NCBI RefSeq assembly: GCF_015354315.1
Contig: NZ_JADKYY010000005.1
Span: 62,001 to 126,000 of the forward strand
Direction of reading: 5' to 3'
Length of the DNA stretch: 64,000 nt
Source of the DNA: Planobacterium oryzisoli
GTDB taxonomy: Bacteria; Bacteroidota; Bacteroidia; Flavobacteriales; Weeksellaceae
Made by a program: the position numbers and the translations under genes
The notes under the pieces: generated by a model
What the model was told of the DNA's origin: nothing
Database searches by the model: none
What the model saw: the letters and a program-made list of their open reading frames with translations, nothing else
In this document: positions 8,939 through 17,539 of the stretch, in pieces
How the letters are laid out: the number at the start of each line of letters is the position of its first letter
How positions within the stretch are numbered: position 1 is the first letter of the stretch

Positions 8939-9496
8939 ATGGATTATAGCCAGCCTAACCACACCCTTTCCCTGAAAAAGGTTAGAAAGTCCGATATGCT
9001 GGAAATTGAACGAATTTACAGCTCCTACCAAAGAACCTTCCCCATCGAGGAGCGAAGAAGCCTTAACGCCTACCTTAGACTCTTTACCAATCCGAGTGTT
9101 TTTGTCTATGCCATTTCACAGCAGAGCGAATCCTCAGGATACTTTATAGTGTGGCAGCTCAGTAGTTTTTCTTTTTTGGAGCATTTCGAAATTTATCCAG
9201 CAGAAAGAGGAAGGGGCCTAGGAAGTACCGCACTTAACGCATTACTAGATTTACATCCCCAAATGGTACTGGAAATTGTCCCCCCCGAATCCTCTCCGAC
9301 TGCTCTAAGGCGCTTACAATTTTATCAAAAAGCGGGGTTTGAGGTGGTAAGTACCTCGTATAAGCAGCCCGCCTACCAAAAAGAACTTCCCCAGGTGCCT
9401 TTATTTCTTTTGGCTAATTACCCAGTGCAGAACACAGCCACCCTGGAAAAAGAAATCCACCAGAGCGTGTACGCTGCTGATGGACTCTTTATTTAG
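8939..9496 (+). CDS. GNAT-family N-acetyltransferase
   Basis: A 185-residue soluble protein with the GNAT acetyl-CoA pyrophosphate loop RGRGLGS after strand 4 (FEIYPAERGRGLGSTALNAL), followed by the typical C-terminal strand-helix pattern LQFYQKAGFEVV. The family transfers acetyl from acetyl-CoA to an amine; the substrate cannot be read from sequence. It ends the GH3-bshA-PspC-like run and converges on the amylase gene with a gap of only 17 bp. Confidence 0.8.
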   Translation: MDYSQPNHTLSLKKVRKSDMLEIERIYSSYQRTFPIEERRSLNAYLRLFTNPSVFVYAISQQSESSGYFIVWQLSSFSFLEHFEIYPAERGRGLGSTALNALLDLHPQMVLEIVPPESSPTALRRLQFYQKAGFEVVSTSYKQPAYQKELPQVPLFLLANYPVQNTATLEKEIHQSVYAADGLFI

Positions 9497-9513
9497 ATTT
9501 CAGTAGGCTGCCT

Positions 9514-10974
9514 TTACGGAGTAGACCATACGGTATAGCTCTTCGGTGGACATTTTATTTTTACCCACTTATCCGCCCTGGTGGTGGGATTCCATGCTGC
9601 GGCGTGGGACGTATGGTCCTTAATGGCCGCAGAGGCCCAATTAGTCTCCACCCATTTTTCCTGGGTCTGTTCCGAGGTGTTTAAATACACCACAAGACCC
9701 GGATTCCCGTTATAACCATTACGGCGTGCGATGTACTCGTCCTTGTCGGCATAAAGTATGGTGGTGTTTCCTGTGGCGCGCTCGTTATGGATCTTAATCA
9801 GGGTGTTGAGCTTGTTTTTATCAAGCCACTCTTCGTAGTCTCTGTAAAAGATGGTAGGATACCCCTCGTGGGTCAGAATATAGGCGTACGCATAGTGCTT
9901 GTTCCAGATATCGTCCGTATCGTGGTTGGTTACAAAGGTAACAGCCTTGTAGGGATTACGCTTCCAGTACACATCCTCGGTTAATTTCATAAGGTTCTGT
10001 TCGTCGAAGGCCTGGTCCATCTTGTAGTAGAGTGAAAAATCAAATACGGCGCTCTCTGCACTATTGGCCCAGTTCTCCAGTTCGCTTGGATTTCCGTCCC
10101 AGTTTTCTCCTACTGAGAATCCTCCGACCGACTTATTCCACTCGCGAATCACCCACGTTCCAAAACCTTTGACGTAGTCAAACCGCCATCCGTCGAACTT
10201 CAGGGTATTTTTGTAGTACTTGGCAACCGATTCAGGACTTTTCCACAGCCAGTTTTGTACATGTTCGCGCGTATGGCGAAGGTCCGGCATCCCCCTTCCC
10301 TCTCCAAAGTAACCCTCGTCACGGTCGGTGCCTTGATTAGTGTAGAAGTCCAGATAGGTCCGTGGAAACTTTCCGGATTTCACTCCCGTAAAGTCTGTCC
10401 AGTAGTAGTCCTGAATATTGGGATCGTACTCACTGGCCCCACCGCTGTTGTGGTTTAAAACCATGTCGGCAAAAACCAGCATACTTTTGCTGTGGGCGGT
10501 GGAGATAAGATTCACCAGCTCGGACTCGTTTCCAAAGCGGGTTTCTGTGGTACCCTGTTGCGTATACTGTCCAAAATCAAAATAATCGTAGGGATCGTAC
10601 CCCATGGAATACCCTCCACTTTGTCCTTTGGTTACAGGAGGAAGCCACATAGAGGTAATTCCCGAACCTGCCCAGCTAGGGATTTTCTCGGAAAGGACAT
10701 TCCACCAGGTTCCTCCCTGAGGAACGTCCCAATAGAAAGCCTGCATCATTACAGGTCCTCCCGGACCTACAATGTTTTTACCATCCCGGGAAGTGACACC
10801 CGTAGAAAAAGGTTTGCCCTCGTGCCTAGTGACCTGAATAGGTGTGAAATTGGGTTTTACCACCACCTCTGAAGGCGGTTCGGGGGTAATTCCTCCTCCG
10901 GACTCGGAGTCCGATCCGCAGGAAGTAAAGGTAAAGAGGACTGCGGTGCACGCAGCCAAGTAGAAATTGCGCAT
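9514..10974 (-). CDS. Exported GH13 alpha-amylase (lipoprotein)
   Basis: A 486-residue lipoprotein with signal peptide MRNFYLAACTAVLFTFTSC (Cys 19), so it probably sits on the outer or periplasmic face of the envelope. The GH13 barrel starts at MMQAFYWDVPQGGTWW. The catalytic triad is visible: nucleophile Asp in DGWRFDYVKGF, acid/base Glu in VGENWDG, and the third Asp in VTNHDTDD. The best resemblance is to bacterial/plant-like alpha-amylases that cut internal alpha-1,4 links. I chose the second in-frame ATG because it starts the signal peptide directly. A CAAAAGTA box (TACTTTTG on the minus strand) sits upstream at 11002-11009. A second, cytoplasmic amylase is encoded at 24.7 kb. Confidence 0.9.
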   Translation of the reverse strand: MRNFYLAACTAVLFTFTSCGSDSESGGGITPEPPSEVVVKPNFTPIQVTRHEGKPFSTGVTSRDGKNIVGPGGPVMMQAFYWDVPQGGTWWNVLSEKIPSWAGSGITSMWLPPVTKGQSGGYSMGYDPYDYFDFGQYTQQGTTETRFGNESELVNLISTAHSKSMLVFADMVLNHNSGGASEYDPNIQDYYWTDFTGVKSGKFPRTYLDFYTNQGTDRDEGYFGEGRGMPDLRHTREHVQNWLWKSPESVAKYYKNTLKFDGWRFDYVKGFGTWVIREWNKSVGGFSVGENWDGNPSELENWANSAESAVFDFSLYYKMDQAFDEQNLMKLTEDVYWKRNPYKAVTFVTNHDTDDIWNKHYAYAYILTHEGYPTIFYRDYEEWLDKNKLNTLIKIHNERATGNTTILYADKDEYIARRNGYNGNPGLVVYLNTSEQTQEKWVETNWASAAIKDHTSHAAAWNPTTRADKWVKIKCPPKSYTVWSTP

Positions 10975-11053
10975 AGTTCGTACATTAAAAAGACGTAAGA
11001 ACAAAAGTACTTAAAATTGATGGCTTTTGGGCAGAACTTAAGTAAGTTACTGC

Positions 11054-11785
11054 CTAATTTATCTCATATTCCAGCTTGATGGTAATGCTGGCCTCTTTTT
11101 CTCTTGATGAGGTATTATAGGTGCCACCCCAAGAATATTCCTCAGTGGAATTGGGAGCCGTGATTTGAATAACACCCGTTGAGGCCTTATGGAGTTCGCC
11201 CAGCGAAGCGCCTGCATTCTCAGCGATCTTCTCTGCCCTACCCCTGGCATCGCGCGTGGCCTCGGCAATCATTTCCTGCTTTACTTTCGAGAGACCCGTG
11301 AAAAAATAATTAGGAGGCGCCGAGGTAAACTCTACGCCCCGATTAATGATCTCGGTGATGTTCCTAGAGATTCCTTCTATCTTGTCCACTTCCTTGCTTT
11401 CTATTGAGACTTTCTGTAAGAGAAGATACCCGATAAAAGTGCGCGAGCTGTTCCCCTGCGCATCACTCGAGTAGCTGTACTGCTTTTGTATGTCTACCGC
11501 AGAAAATACCATCTCTGAAGTCTTTACGCCTTTGGAGACCAGGTACTGCTCTATAATCGTGCGGTCTGAGGCGAGCTGCTCGTAGGCGCTCTGCAGCTCG
11601 AAGCTCGTGCGCGAGAAATTCCCTTCCCAGGTGATAAGGTCGGAAGTAAAGGATTTGGTCCCAAGGCCTGTCACAGAAATGGTCTGCGTGGACTGGTTTC
11701 TGTTTTTAATGGCGCTGCCTAAAAGGCCAAGGCCCAGCACGAACGCTACCGCTACGATGGCACTGACAATGATAGTATTTTTCAT
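11054..11785 (-). CDS. SIMPL-domain (DUF541) protein
   Basis: A 243-residue protein with one N-terminal hydrophobic segment (IIVSAIVAVAFVLGLGLLG) serving as an anchor or signal. The SIMPL/DUF541 domain follows, with the typical opening ISVTGLGTKSFTSDLITWEGNFS and the late motif ATRDARGRAEKIAENAGASLGEL. SIMPL proteins are periplasmic and their biochemical role is unclear. The start is the ATG giving MKNTIIV; an earlier in-frame ATG 18 codons upstream would spoil the signal peptide. It lies 79 bp from the amylase gene on the same strand, and the two may share a transcript. Confidence 0.85.
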   Translation of the reverse strand: MKNTIIVSAIVAVAFVLGLGLLGSAIKNRNQSTQTISVTGLGTKSFTSDLITWEGNFSRTSFELQSAYEQLASDRTIIEQYLVSKGVKTSEMVFSAVDIQKQYSYSSDAQGNSSRTFIGYLLLQKVSIESKEVDKIEGISRNITEIINRGVEFTSAPPNYFFTGLSKVKQEMIAEATRDARGRAEKIAENAGASLGELHKASTGVIQITAPNSTEEYSWGGTYNTSSREKEASITIKLEYEIN

Positions 11786-11935
11786 GGAGGATGAATTTAA
11801 CCTATTAGTACAAAGTGTATCTAAATAGTAGTGCAACAAAGGCCGTTCCTAAAGTGCTGCGCAGTTAAAAAATTAACACTAAAAACAAAAAACTGCGGGA
11901 ACATATAGTAAAACACTTTTAAATGGAATTTTCTG

Positions 11936-11943
11936 TACATTTG
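11936..11943 (+). promoter_or_regulatory. -7 promoter box of ssrA
   Basis: TACATTTG is an exact match to the Bacteroidota TAnnTTTG -7 element. It ends 17 bp before the first base of mature tmRNA. The expected TTTG at -33 is only partly matched (TTTT). Confidence 0.6.
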
Positions 11944-11959
11944 CACTCTTCTAACCTAC

Positions 11960-12356
11960 GGGGCTGACCGGTTTCGACAGCAAGGCCAGTGGGTAAGATA
12001 GCATGCAGAGAACCACAGCGCGATCTCTTTAATCCCTTGCTGTATATTTTAACTGGCAACCAAGAGTATGCTCTTGCTGCGTAATCCGAAGTTTAGTACG
12101 ATACGCGTTTTTCCCGAAGTATAGTAAGGAAACAAGATGTCCCCCAGAAGCTCGGTTTCGCGGCGTCTGATTCGGGGGCATAGGAAATGCGAAAATAAGT
12201 CCCAGTAGTCTTCGGACTGGGAACGAAAATTTTAGAAGATACGTAGTGGTTTGGGTGTCTGTCTCCGTACCACTGCCGACAACCAATGGCAGAATAAGCA
12301 TGTAGAAGTCTTATGTACTGCTTGTTTGGACGAGAGTTCGAATCTCTCCAGCTCCA
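11960..12356 (+). ncRNA. ssrA: Transfer-messenger RNA (tmRNA)
   Basis: The 5' end GGGGCTG pairs with CAGCTCC near the 3' end to form the alanine-type acceptor stem. The terminal T-arm GAGAGTTCGAATCTCTC is perfect, and the 3' CCA is not fully encoded. The mRNA-like part runs from GGC at 12055 to TAA at 12084 and encodes the tag GNQEYALAA, ending in the ALAA degron recognised by ClpXP-type proteases. The RNA rescues stalled ribosomes by trans-translation with SmpB and tRNA-like Ala charging. One-piece form, with no circular permutation. Confidence 0.95.
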
Positions 12357-12368
12357 CAACTTTTTTTT

Positions 12369-12402
12369 AAAATAACCCACTTCTTTTTCAGTGGGTTATT
12401 TT
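12369..12402. terminator. Terminator after ssrA
   Basis: An AATAACCCACT stem pairs with AGTGGGTTATT around an 8-nt loop. It is flanked by A- and T-tracts on both sides, so it can act in either direction. Confidence 0.8.
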
Positions 12403-13009
12403 AATTATTAGAGGCGCTTCAATCTGCAGGTTCCGCCATAAATTAAAATCTCACTGCTACTGGGATTTAAAAGGCCTTATTATTCCTAAAATAAGAGCCT
12501 ATCCTATATTTATATGCTTTCTTCACGAATTAGAGGCCGGGCCAACGGTCCGGAAATCCCGAACTAGTGAAATAAAGAAAATCCTTATTTCATTTTTTTG
12601 CCATTTTATGATATAACAGGCTTGGTTAATTCAGCATAGGGCTAAATTTGCATTGAGCTCATTTTATATGTACTACACAGGGAAAACCATCAGCTTCAAG
12701 CTTTATTGCCTGCCCCAACGCAAGTGTTACAAAGCCTAAATAGTGCAAGGATGAATAAGGTATTTTAGGAAAAATTAATTGTGAAAACAGTTGGTGGGAA
12801 AGTACATGCTATTAGGACTATGTGCCCCTGTCAAACAAACTTACAAAAACTATACTAAAAAGTCATTCTTTAATGAATTGCTATGGTACTATAAATGCTA
12901 CTTTCAATTAAATACCCTGTGAAATTCCTTATTTAAACTGGACGAAAACAATTTAGTATCAAGTTTTATTCAAAAATGATAACTTGCATCTTTAGCAAAA
13001 TAGCACCCT
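12403..13009. other. 607-bp AT-rich intergenic region without a recognised gene
   Basis: No convincing coding sequence is seen in any frame. It contains a GC-rich mini-hairpin (CCGGGCC/GGTCCGG, about 12537-12553) and, at 12568-12599, an 8-bp stem TGAAATAA/TTATTTCA followed by T7 that could terminate plus-strand transcription. The remainder looks like promoter-region or decayed DNA. Confidence 0.5.
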
Positions 13010-13441
13010 ATGTCTACAATTAAAACCAAAGCTACTGAGCAGGACGTTGCTACATTCATAGAAAATTTTGCTCCTACAGAAAGGCGCAAGGAAGATGCAT
13101 TCTTCTTAAAAGATTTTATGGAGAGGACCACCGGTTTTCCTGCCGTCCTCTGGGGCGAGAGTATGATTGGTTTCGGTTCTTACCATTACAAGTCCGAAAG
13201 AAGCCGACAGGAAGGCGACTGGCCTTTAGTAGGGTTCTCTCCGCGCAAAGCAGCTATGTCCCTGTACGTGTATTCGGGCTGCGCAGGACAAGAAAATCTG
13301 CTAAAGGACCTTGGAAAGTTCAAGATGGGTAAATCCTGTATTTATGTGAATAAAATTTCCGATATAGACCTTTGCGTTTTAGAAAATCTAATTCAATCTA
13401 CCGTATCTTTTCTAAAAAGTAAATATCCCGAAACTTCCTAA
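13010..13441 (+). CDS. DUF1801 domain protein
   Basis: A 143-residue soluble protein of the DUF1801 (YdhG-like) fold. The typical features are the opening TEQDVATFIENFAP, the central ESMIGFGSYHYK, and the C-terminal LGKFKMGKSCIYVNKISDID with a basic patch. Family members bind small ligands or act as accessory proteins, but no defined function exists. It is followed 11 bp later by a DUF4287/DUF5655 gene, so the two are probably one operon. Confidence 0.8.
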   Translation: MSTIKTKATEQDVATFIENFAPTERRKEDAFFLKDFMERTTGFPAVLWGESMIGFGSYHYKSERSRQEGDWPLVGFSPRKAAMSLYVYSGCAGQENLLKDLGKFKMGKSCIYVNKISDIDLCVLENLIQSTVSFLKSKYPETS

Positions 13442-13452
13442 GTATAGAAACT

Positions 13453-14001
13453 ATGGATAAAGCAGGAAAAACTATGACCGACAACCTGGAGAAAAACTAC
13501 GGTAAATCTCTAGAACAGTGGATAAGGATTGTGGAAAAAGAAAAATTGACGCGGCATGGAGAAATCATCTCCTTTCTTAAAAACGACCACAACCTAACGC
13601 ATGGTTATGCAAACCTTATAGCGCACTATACTCTTAAATCCAGTAGCATCGCTAAAGAACCCGAGGATTTACTCGGTGCGCAGTATCAAGGGAAAGAACA
13701 TTTCCTTCCACTCTACCGGGAACTTTTAAAGCACATTGGAACCTTTGGGGACGATTTTCAGGTGCTTCCCAAGAAAACCTATGTCTCCCTTAAACGCTCC
13801 AAACAGTTTGCACTTCTAATACCTGCCACTAAATCCCGGTTTGAAATTGGGCTGTTCCTTAAAGAGCCTCCTTATTCCGATCTTTTAAAAGCAGAAAAGC
13901 CCCGAAGCATGTGCTCGCATAAACTGCACCTTCAAGGAAACAAGGACATTACACCAGAGGTTCTAAATCTTATTAAGCAATCCTACGACTCCTCTAGATA
14001 G
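13453..14001 (+). CDS. DUF4287/DUF5655 domain protein
   Basis: A 182-residue soluble protein in two parts. Residues 8-60 match DUF4287 (NYGKSLEQWIRIVEKEK and the following helix). Residues 75-178 match DUF5655, a predicted nucleic-acid-related fold (YVSLKRSKQFALLIPATKSRFEIGLFLK). The function is unknown. A second in-frame ATG seven codons in (MTDNLEKNYG) could be the true start. Neither it nor the DUF1801 gene has a visible link to the flanking ssrA or lpxK genes. Confidence 0.7.
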   Translation: MDKAGKTMTDNLEKNYGKSLEQWIRIVEKEKLTRHGEIISFLKNDHNLTHGYANLIAHYTLKSSSIAKEPEDLLGAQYQGKEHFLPLYRELLKHIGTFGDDFQVLPKKTYVSLKRSKQFALLIPATKSRFEIGLFLKEPPYSDLLKAEKPRSMCSHKLHLQGNKDITPEVLNLIKQSYDSSR

Positions 14002-14107
14002 AGAAGAAATATAGTTAAGCGTCCGAAAAGATAACGAAGTATCCAACATGTATTTTACGATTATGGAAGCGTAAAATTTCAGGGATTTAGCGTATTTTTG
14101 CACCGCT

Positions 14108-15133
14108 ATGAAACGCTGGTACCTCTATCCTTTTGCCCTCTTGTACGACTTTATCACAAGTCTTAGAAACCTTTTGTATACTACGGGCATCTTAAAATCC
14201 ACCCGTTTTCGCATTCCCATTATATCCGTAGGAAACCTCTCGGTAGGAGGCAGCGGAAAATCCCCTATGGTAATGTATCTAGCAGAGCTTCTATCCAGAG
14301 AGCTACGTACCGGAGTACTATCCAGAGGGTATGGAAGAGTAACGAAAGGATATTATATAACAAACTACGACAGCAACTACAAAACGGTAGGCGATGAGGC
14401 CATGCAGCTCTTCCAGCGCTTTAAGAACCGCTTTGTAATTGCGGTGTGTGAAGACCGGGTGGCCGGCGCAAAGAAACTCATCACCGATATGGATCTCGAG
14501 GCCTTGGTTCTGGACGATGCTATGCAGCACCGCGCCATCACTCCGGGTTTTTCCATACTTATGACCGAATACTCTGATCCCTACTTTAAGGATTTTTTAC
14601 TCCCTGCTGGAAATCTGCGCGAATCCCGGTCGGGAGCCCGACGTGCAGATATCATCATGGTATCGAAGTGCCCTGCTCCTCTCTCGGAAGAGACCAAGAA
14701 ACTTTATATTCAGAAAATGCGGCTTCTCCCGCACCAAAAGGCATTCTTCTCTTCCATACACTACGACGAGAACATTTACAGTCTGGAGAAAAGCATTCCG
14801 GATAATAACCTGGCGTATTACGACATCCTACTGGTCACAGGAATTGCCAATCCACAGCCGCTGCTCGCGCACCTTAAAAACTACTCCTCGAAGGTAAAAC
14901 ACCTGAAGTTTCCGGACCACCATAATTTCTCAGACAAGGATATTGAGCAAATCCTTTCCGAATACAAGAAATTGGACGAATACCGCCTACTACTCACCAC
15001 AGAAAAAGACTTCGTACGCCTTAAGACATTTGACTACCTTAGGGATTTAATTTACTACTGGCCTATCAATGTTACCATTGAAAGAGAAGACCAATTCAAG
15101 CAAACTATTCTCGATTATGTTAGAAAAAATTAG
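14108..15133 (+). CDS. lpxK: Tetraacyldisaccharide 4'-kinase
   Basis: A 341-residue LpxK, the inner-membrane kinase that phosphorylates the lipid A disaccharide at the 4' position. The P-loop GNLSVGGSGKSPMVMYLAELL is at residues 43-63. An N-terminal hydrophobic helix (residues 4-25) fits its membrane association. Downstream motifs include VLDDAMQHRAI and the C-terminal HNFSDKDIEQI with TTEKDFVRLK. Length is normal for the family. The gene overlaps the following phosphorylase start by 17 bp, so translation of the two is likely coupled. The -7-like TATTTTTG at 14092-14099 could be its promoter. Confidence 0.95.
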   Translation: MKRWYLYPFALLYDFITSLRNLLYTTGILKSTRFRIPIISVGNLSVGGSGKSPMVMYLAELLSRELRTGVLSRGYGRVTKGYYITNYDSNYKTVGDEAMQLFQRFKNRFVIAVCEDRVAGAKKLITDMDLEALVLDDAMQHRAITPGFSILMTEYSDPYFKDFLLPAGNLRESRSGARRADIIMVSKCPAPLSEETKKLYIQKMRLLPHQKAFFSSIHYDENIYSLEKSIPDNNLAYYDILLVTGIANPQPLLAHLKNYSSKVKHLKFPDHHNFSDKDIEQILSEYKKLDEYRLLLTTEKDFVRLKTFDYLRDLIYYWPINVTIEREDQFKQTILDYVRKN

Positions 15134-15935
15134 ACAGACAGCCGACTTCATCAAAAACACTATACAGGAAACTCCAGAGTTTGCAATTGTTCTCGGCTCC
15201 GGCCTTGGCGCATTGAAGGAGGAAATCACTCCCCTTCATACCCTAAACTATGAAGATATTCCTAATTTTCCTCAGAGTACCGTAAAGGGCCATGGCGGAA
15301 AACTCATCTACGGAGAGCTCGAAGGACGAAAGGTTCTTATGATGAGTGGTAGGTTCCATTACTACGAAGGCTACGATATGAAGACCGTGACTTTCCCTTT
15401 CCGCGTGTTTCACCTTTTAGGAATTAAAAACCTTATCGTATCTAACGCCTCGGGAGGAGTGAACCCCAACTTTAATGTGGGAGATATCATGCTAATCAAC
15501 GACCATATCAATATGATGCCCGAGCACCCACTTCGTGGCACCAATATGGAAGAGTTCGGACCCCGCTTCGTGGATATGAGTGAGCCCTACCACAGAGGAA
15601 TGCTTGAAGTAGCGCAAAAACAGGCCGATACCTTAGGCATAAAAGTACATCAGGGCGTATACCTAGGGCTTCAGGGCCCTACTTTTGAAACGCCTGCCGA
15701 ATACGGAATGGTACGCGCTCTAGGAGGCGATGCCGTTGGAATGAGTACCGTGCCGGAGGTAATTGTGGCAAAGCACCAGGGTATGGATGTATTTGGAATT
15801 TCTATTATTACCGATGTGGGTGGACCGGAAATTGCCTTTACCGTATCCCACGAAGATGTCCTGGCGGCGGCAGACAATGCGATGCCTAGCGTTATAAAAA
15901 TTGTACGAGGCCTGATAAAGAACTACCAGGGGTAA
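15117..15935 (+). CDS. Purine-nucleoside phosphorylase
   Basis: A 272-residue trimeric-type purine nucleoside phosphorylase, which cleaves inosine and guanosine with phosphate to base and ribose 1-phosphate. Diagnostic segments are AIVLGSGLGALKEEI (phosphate site), VKGHGGKL, SGRFHYYEGYDMK, VSNASGGVNPNF, GPTFETPAEYGM and GGDAVGMSTVPEVIVAKH. I set the start at MLEKIRQ, which lies inside the end of lpxK; a longer in-frame reading has no family support. It ends the lpxK unit and is followed by a terminator. Confidence 0.95.
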   Translation: MLEKIRQTADFIKNTIQETPEFAIVLGSGLGALKEEITPLHTLNYEDIPNFPQSTVKGHGGKLIYGELEGRKVLMMSGRFHYYEGYDMKTVTFPFRVFHLLGIKNLIVSNASGGVNPNFNVGDIMLINDHINMMPEHPLRGTNMEEFGPRFVDMSEPYHRGMLEVAQKQADTLGIKVHQGVYLGLQGPTFETPAEYGMVRALGGDAVGMSTVPEVIVAKHQGMDVFGISIITDVGGPEIAFTVSHEDVLAAADNAMPSVIKIVRGLIKNYQG

Positions 15936-15960
15936 TAGTATCATCTCTTTAGAATTATAC

Positions 15961-15993
15961 AGTCCGCTTTTAAGAAAGAAGCGGACTTTTTTT
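15961..15993 (+). terminator. Terminator after the phosphorylase gene
   Basis: A 9-bp AGTCCGCTT/AAGCGGACT stem is followed directly by a run of T residues. Confidence 0.85.
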
Positions 15994-16010
15994 ATGTTTT
16001 CAGGCGCCAT

Positions 16011-16370
16011 TTTTCACCACTCTAAACCCCCGCATTGTACAAATTCCGGACATTTTTCTTACAAAGTACCTAGTTACGGATGTTAAAAATCAGTTAAGAA
16101 AAAATAAACCGCAATGCTTAGCATTGCAAAATATATAAGTTTTTTGTCTTTTTTAATAACCTATAAATGAGATAATTAAATCCGTTTAAGCAATTATGAA
16201 TTTGCACAAATACTAAAAAACGCAATGTTTATAGCACTTTAGAATTAAACACTTTTTGTGAAACAATCACTCTAATTGATAAAATTCATTAGGTAAGTAC
16301 CTAAAAATGACTAACTTTATAGACTTCAAAACACAACCTGAAAAAAAATTAAACATTTAAAAAGTAATGC
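16011..16370 (+). promoter_or_regulatory. Upstream region of the AraC-type regulator with palindromes
   Basis: No gene is seen in these 360 bp. GCAATGC-TTA-GCATTGC (16111-16127) is a perfect 7-bp hairpin. It is followed by ATAAGTTTTTTGT (16135-16147), the same half-site that recurs in inverted pairs at the second pilin promoter and, with a C for the G, at the third. TAGGTA-AG-TACCTA (16290-16303) is a second perfect inverted repeat, sitting about 9 bp before a TAACTTTA box (16312-16319) that resembles the -7 element. The layout suggests a regulated, possibly self-controlled promoter. Confidence 0.45.
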
Positions 16371-17222
16371 ATGGATAATTCCTTTCGAAATCACAGCATT
16401 CACCACCTGCGCAACTTTTCTGCAGATAAGGAAAAGTTTGACTACTCGGATTACAGTATCTTGTATTCAGCACAAAGTGAAATTGTCCTTTATCTACATG
16501 AAAAAGAAATCAAAGTCGCTCCCGAGACCTTCTTTTTTATTCCACCCGGCGTGGAGTACCATATTCGTGAGCAATATAAAAACGCTTTTATCTTCACGTT
16601 TAAAAAGGAACTCTTTATTGACCGACTGGAACTGATGTACCAGATCACTAACGGCTACTTATTTAAAAACAAGGAAGGACTTGCAATAAAAAACGAGTTT
16701 CTCCCGTACGAACAGATTATTAAGTACTACTATCTCCCTGTTAGAAAACGCGGTGTAAACAAACTTATACGTAAAAACAACCTCATCAATTTCATTGAGT
16801 TTATCCTAATCCGTATTTTTATATCGAAAGACCCAGAAATAGAGGAACATAGTAAGAACACGCATGAGAAAGAACTTATTGAACGTTTTCTTTTTGTAAT
16901 TAAAGAGCAGCAGCAGTTCAATTTCAACATGAACTACTACGCAGACCAGCTAAACGTAACCAAAAGGACCTTGGACAACGCAATGCAGGCCGTATTTAAA
17001 ACCACAACCAAACGCTACGTGGTAAATAAAGCGCTCGAGCAAGCAAAGAAAATGTTGGAAGGCTCGGATATACCGATAAAAAATATTAGTATAGAGCTAG
17101 GCTTTTCTCAGGAATCCAACTTCAATAACTTCTTCAAGAAACATACAGGTTTAACTCCTAGACAGTTCCGAATTTCCTCTATAGAAGAAGAGGACCTCAG
17201 CTACATCGACTTTAAGAATTAA
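16371..17222 (+). CDS. AraC-family transcriptional regulator
   Basis: A 283-residue regulator. Residues 1-110 look like a small cupin-type sensing domain (KVAPETFFFIPPGVEYHI). Residues about 180-275 form the double helix-turn-helix of the AraC family, with NYYADQLNVTKRTLDNAMQ as the first HTH and ISIELGFSQESNFNNFFKK followed by HTGLTPRQFR as the second. The gene lies directly upstream of the pilin-like cluster on the same strand and is the only regulator there. I infer that it controls the cluster; shared sequence elements upstream of it and of the pilin genes support this but do not prove it. Confidence 0.9.
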   Translation: MDNSFRNHSIHHLRNFSADKEKFDYSDYSILYSAQSEIVLYLHEKEIKVAPETFFFIPPGVEYHIREQYKNAFIFTFKKELFIDRLELMYQITNGYLFKNKEGLAIKNEFLPYEQIIKYYYLPVRKRGVNKLIRKNNLINFIEFILIRIFISKDPEIEEHSKNTHEKELIERFLFVIKEQQQFNFNMNYYADQLNVTKRTLDNAMQAVFKTTTKRYVVNKALEQAKKMLEGSDIPIKNISIELGFSQESNFNNFFKKHTGLTPRQFRISSIEEEDLSYIDFKN

Positions 17223-17250
17223 TTAACCTGCATTAAGACCTCTTTAAATA

Positions 17251-17284
17251 TTCGCCCAGCTTAAGCCTTAAGCTGGGCGAAATG
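17251..17284 (+). terminator. Hairpin after the AraC-type gene
   Basis: A perfect 13-bp stem (TTCGCCCAGCTTA/TAAGCTGGGCGAA) with a 5-nt loop lies 29 bp past the stop codon. The T-tail is weak (AATGTTT), so it is either a terminator or an mRNA 3' stabiliser. A second small hairpin (ACGCTTT/AAAGCGT, 17362-17380) lies in the 317-bp gap before the first pilin gene. Confidence 0.65.
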
Positions 17285-17539
17285 TTTATGTTCTATTAAA
17301 CTGCTAATTTTTACTCGTTCCAAACAACGGACAGACAACACCTACCTAATTATGATTTTCAACGCTTTAGCAGAAAGCGTGCAATCAAATTTCTAATGAA
17401 CATGATATTTATTAGGTGAATTTTTAATGAATTTTCGCAGGAATTAACGATATGCTATTGCCCTAATCAAAATATAGTACTAATTTTAATTATCAATTTG
17501 AGACAACAAATTATCTATTCATACCTAACACCTAACACC

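Noticed and set aside
12029-12380. Two minus-strand open frames over the ssrA region
   Set aside because: They are antisense to a well-formed tmRNA and its terminator and show no protein-like composition.
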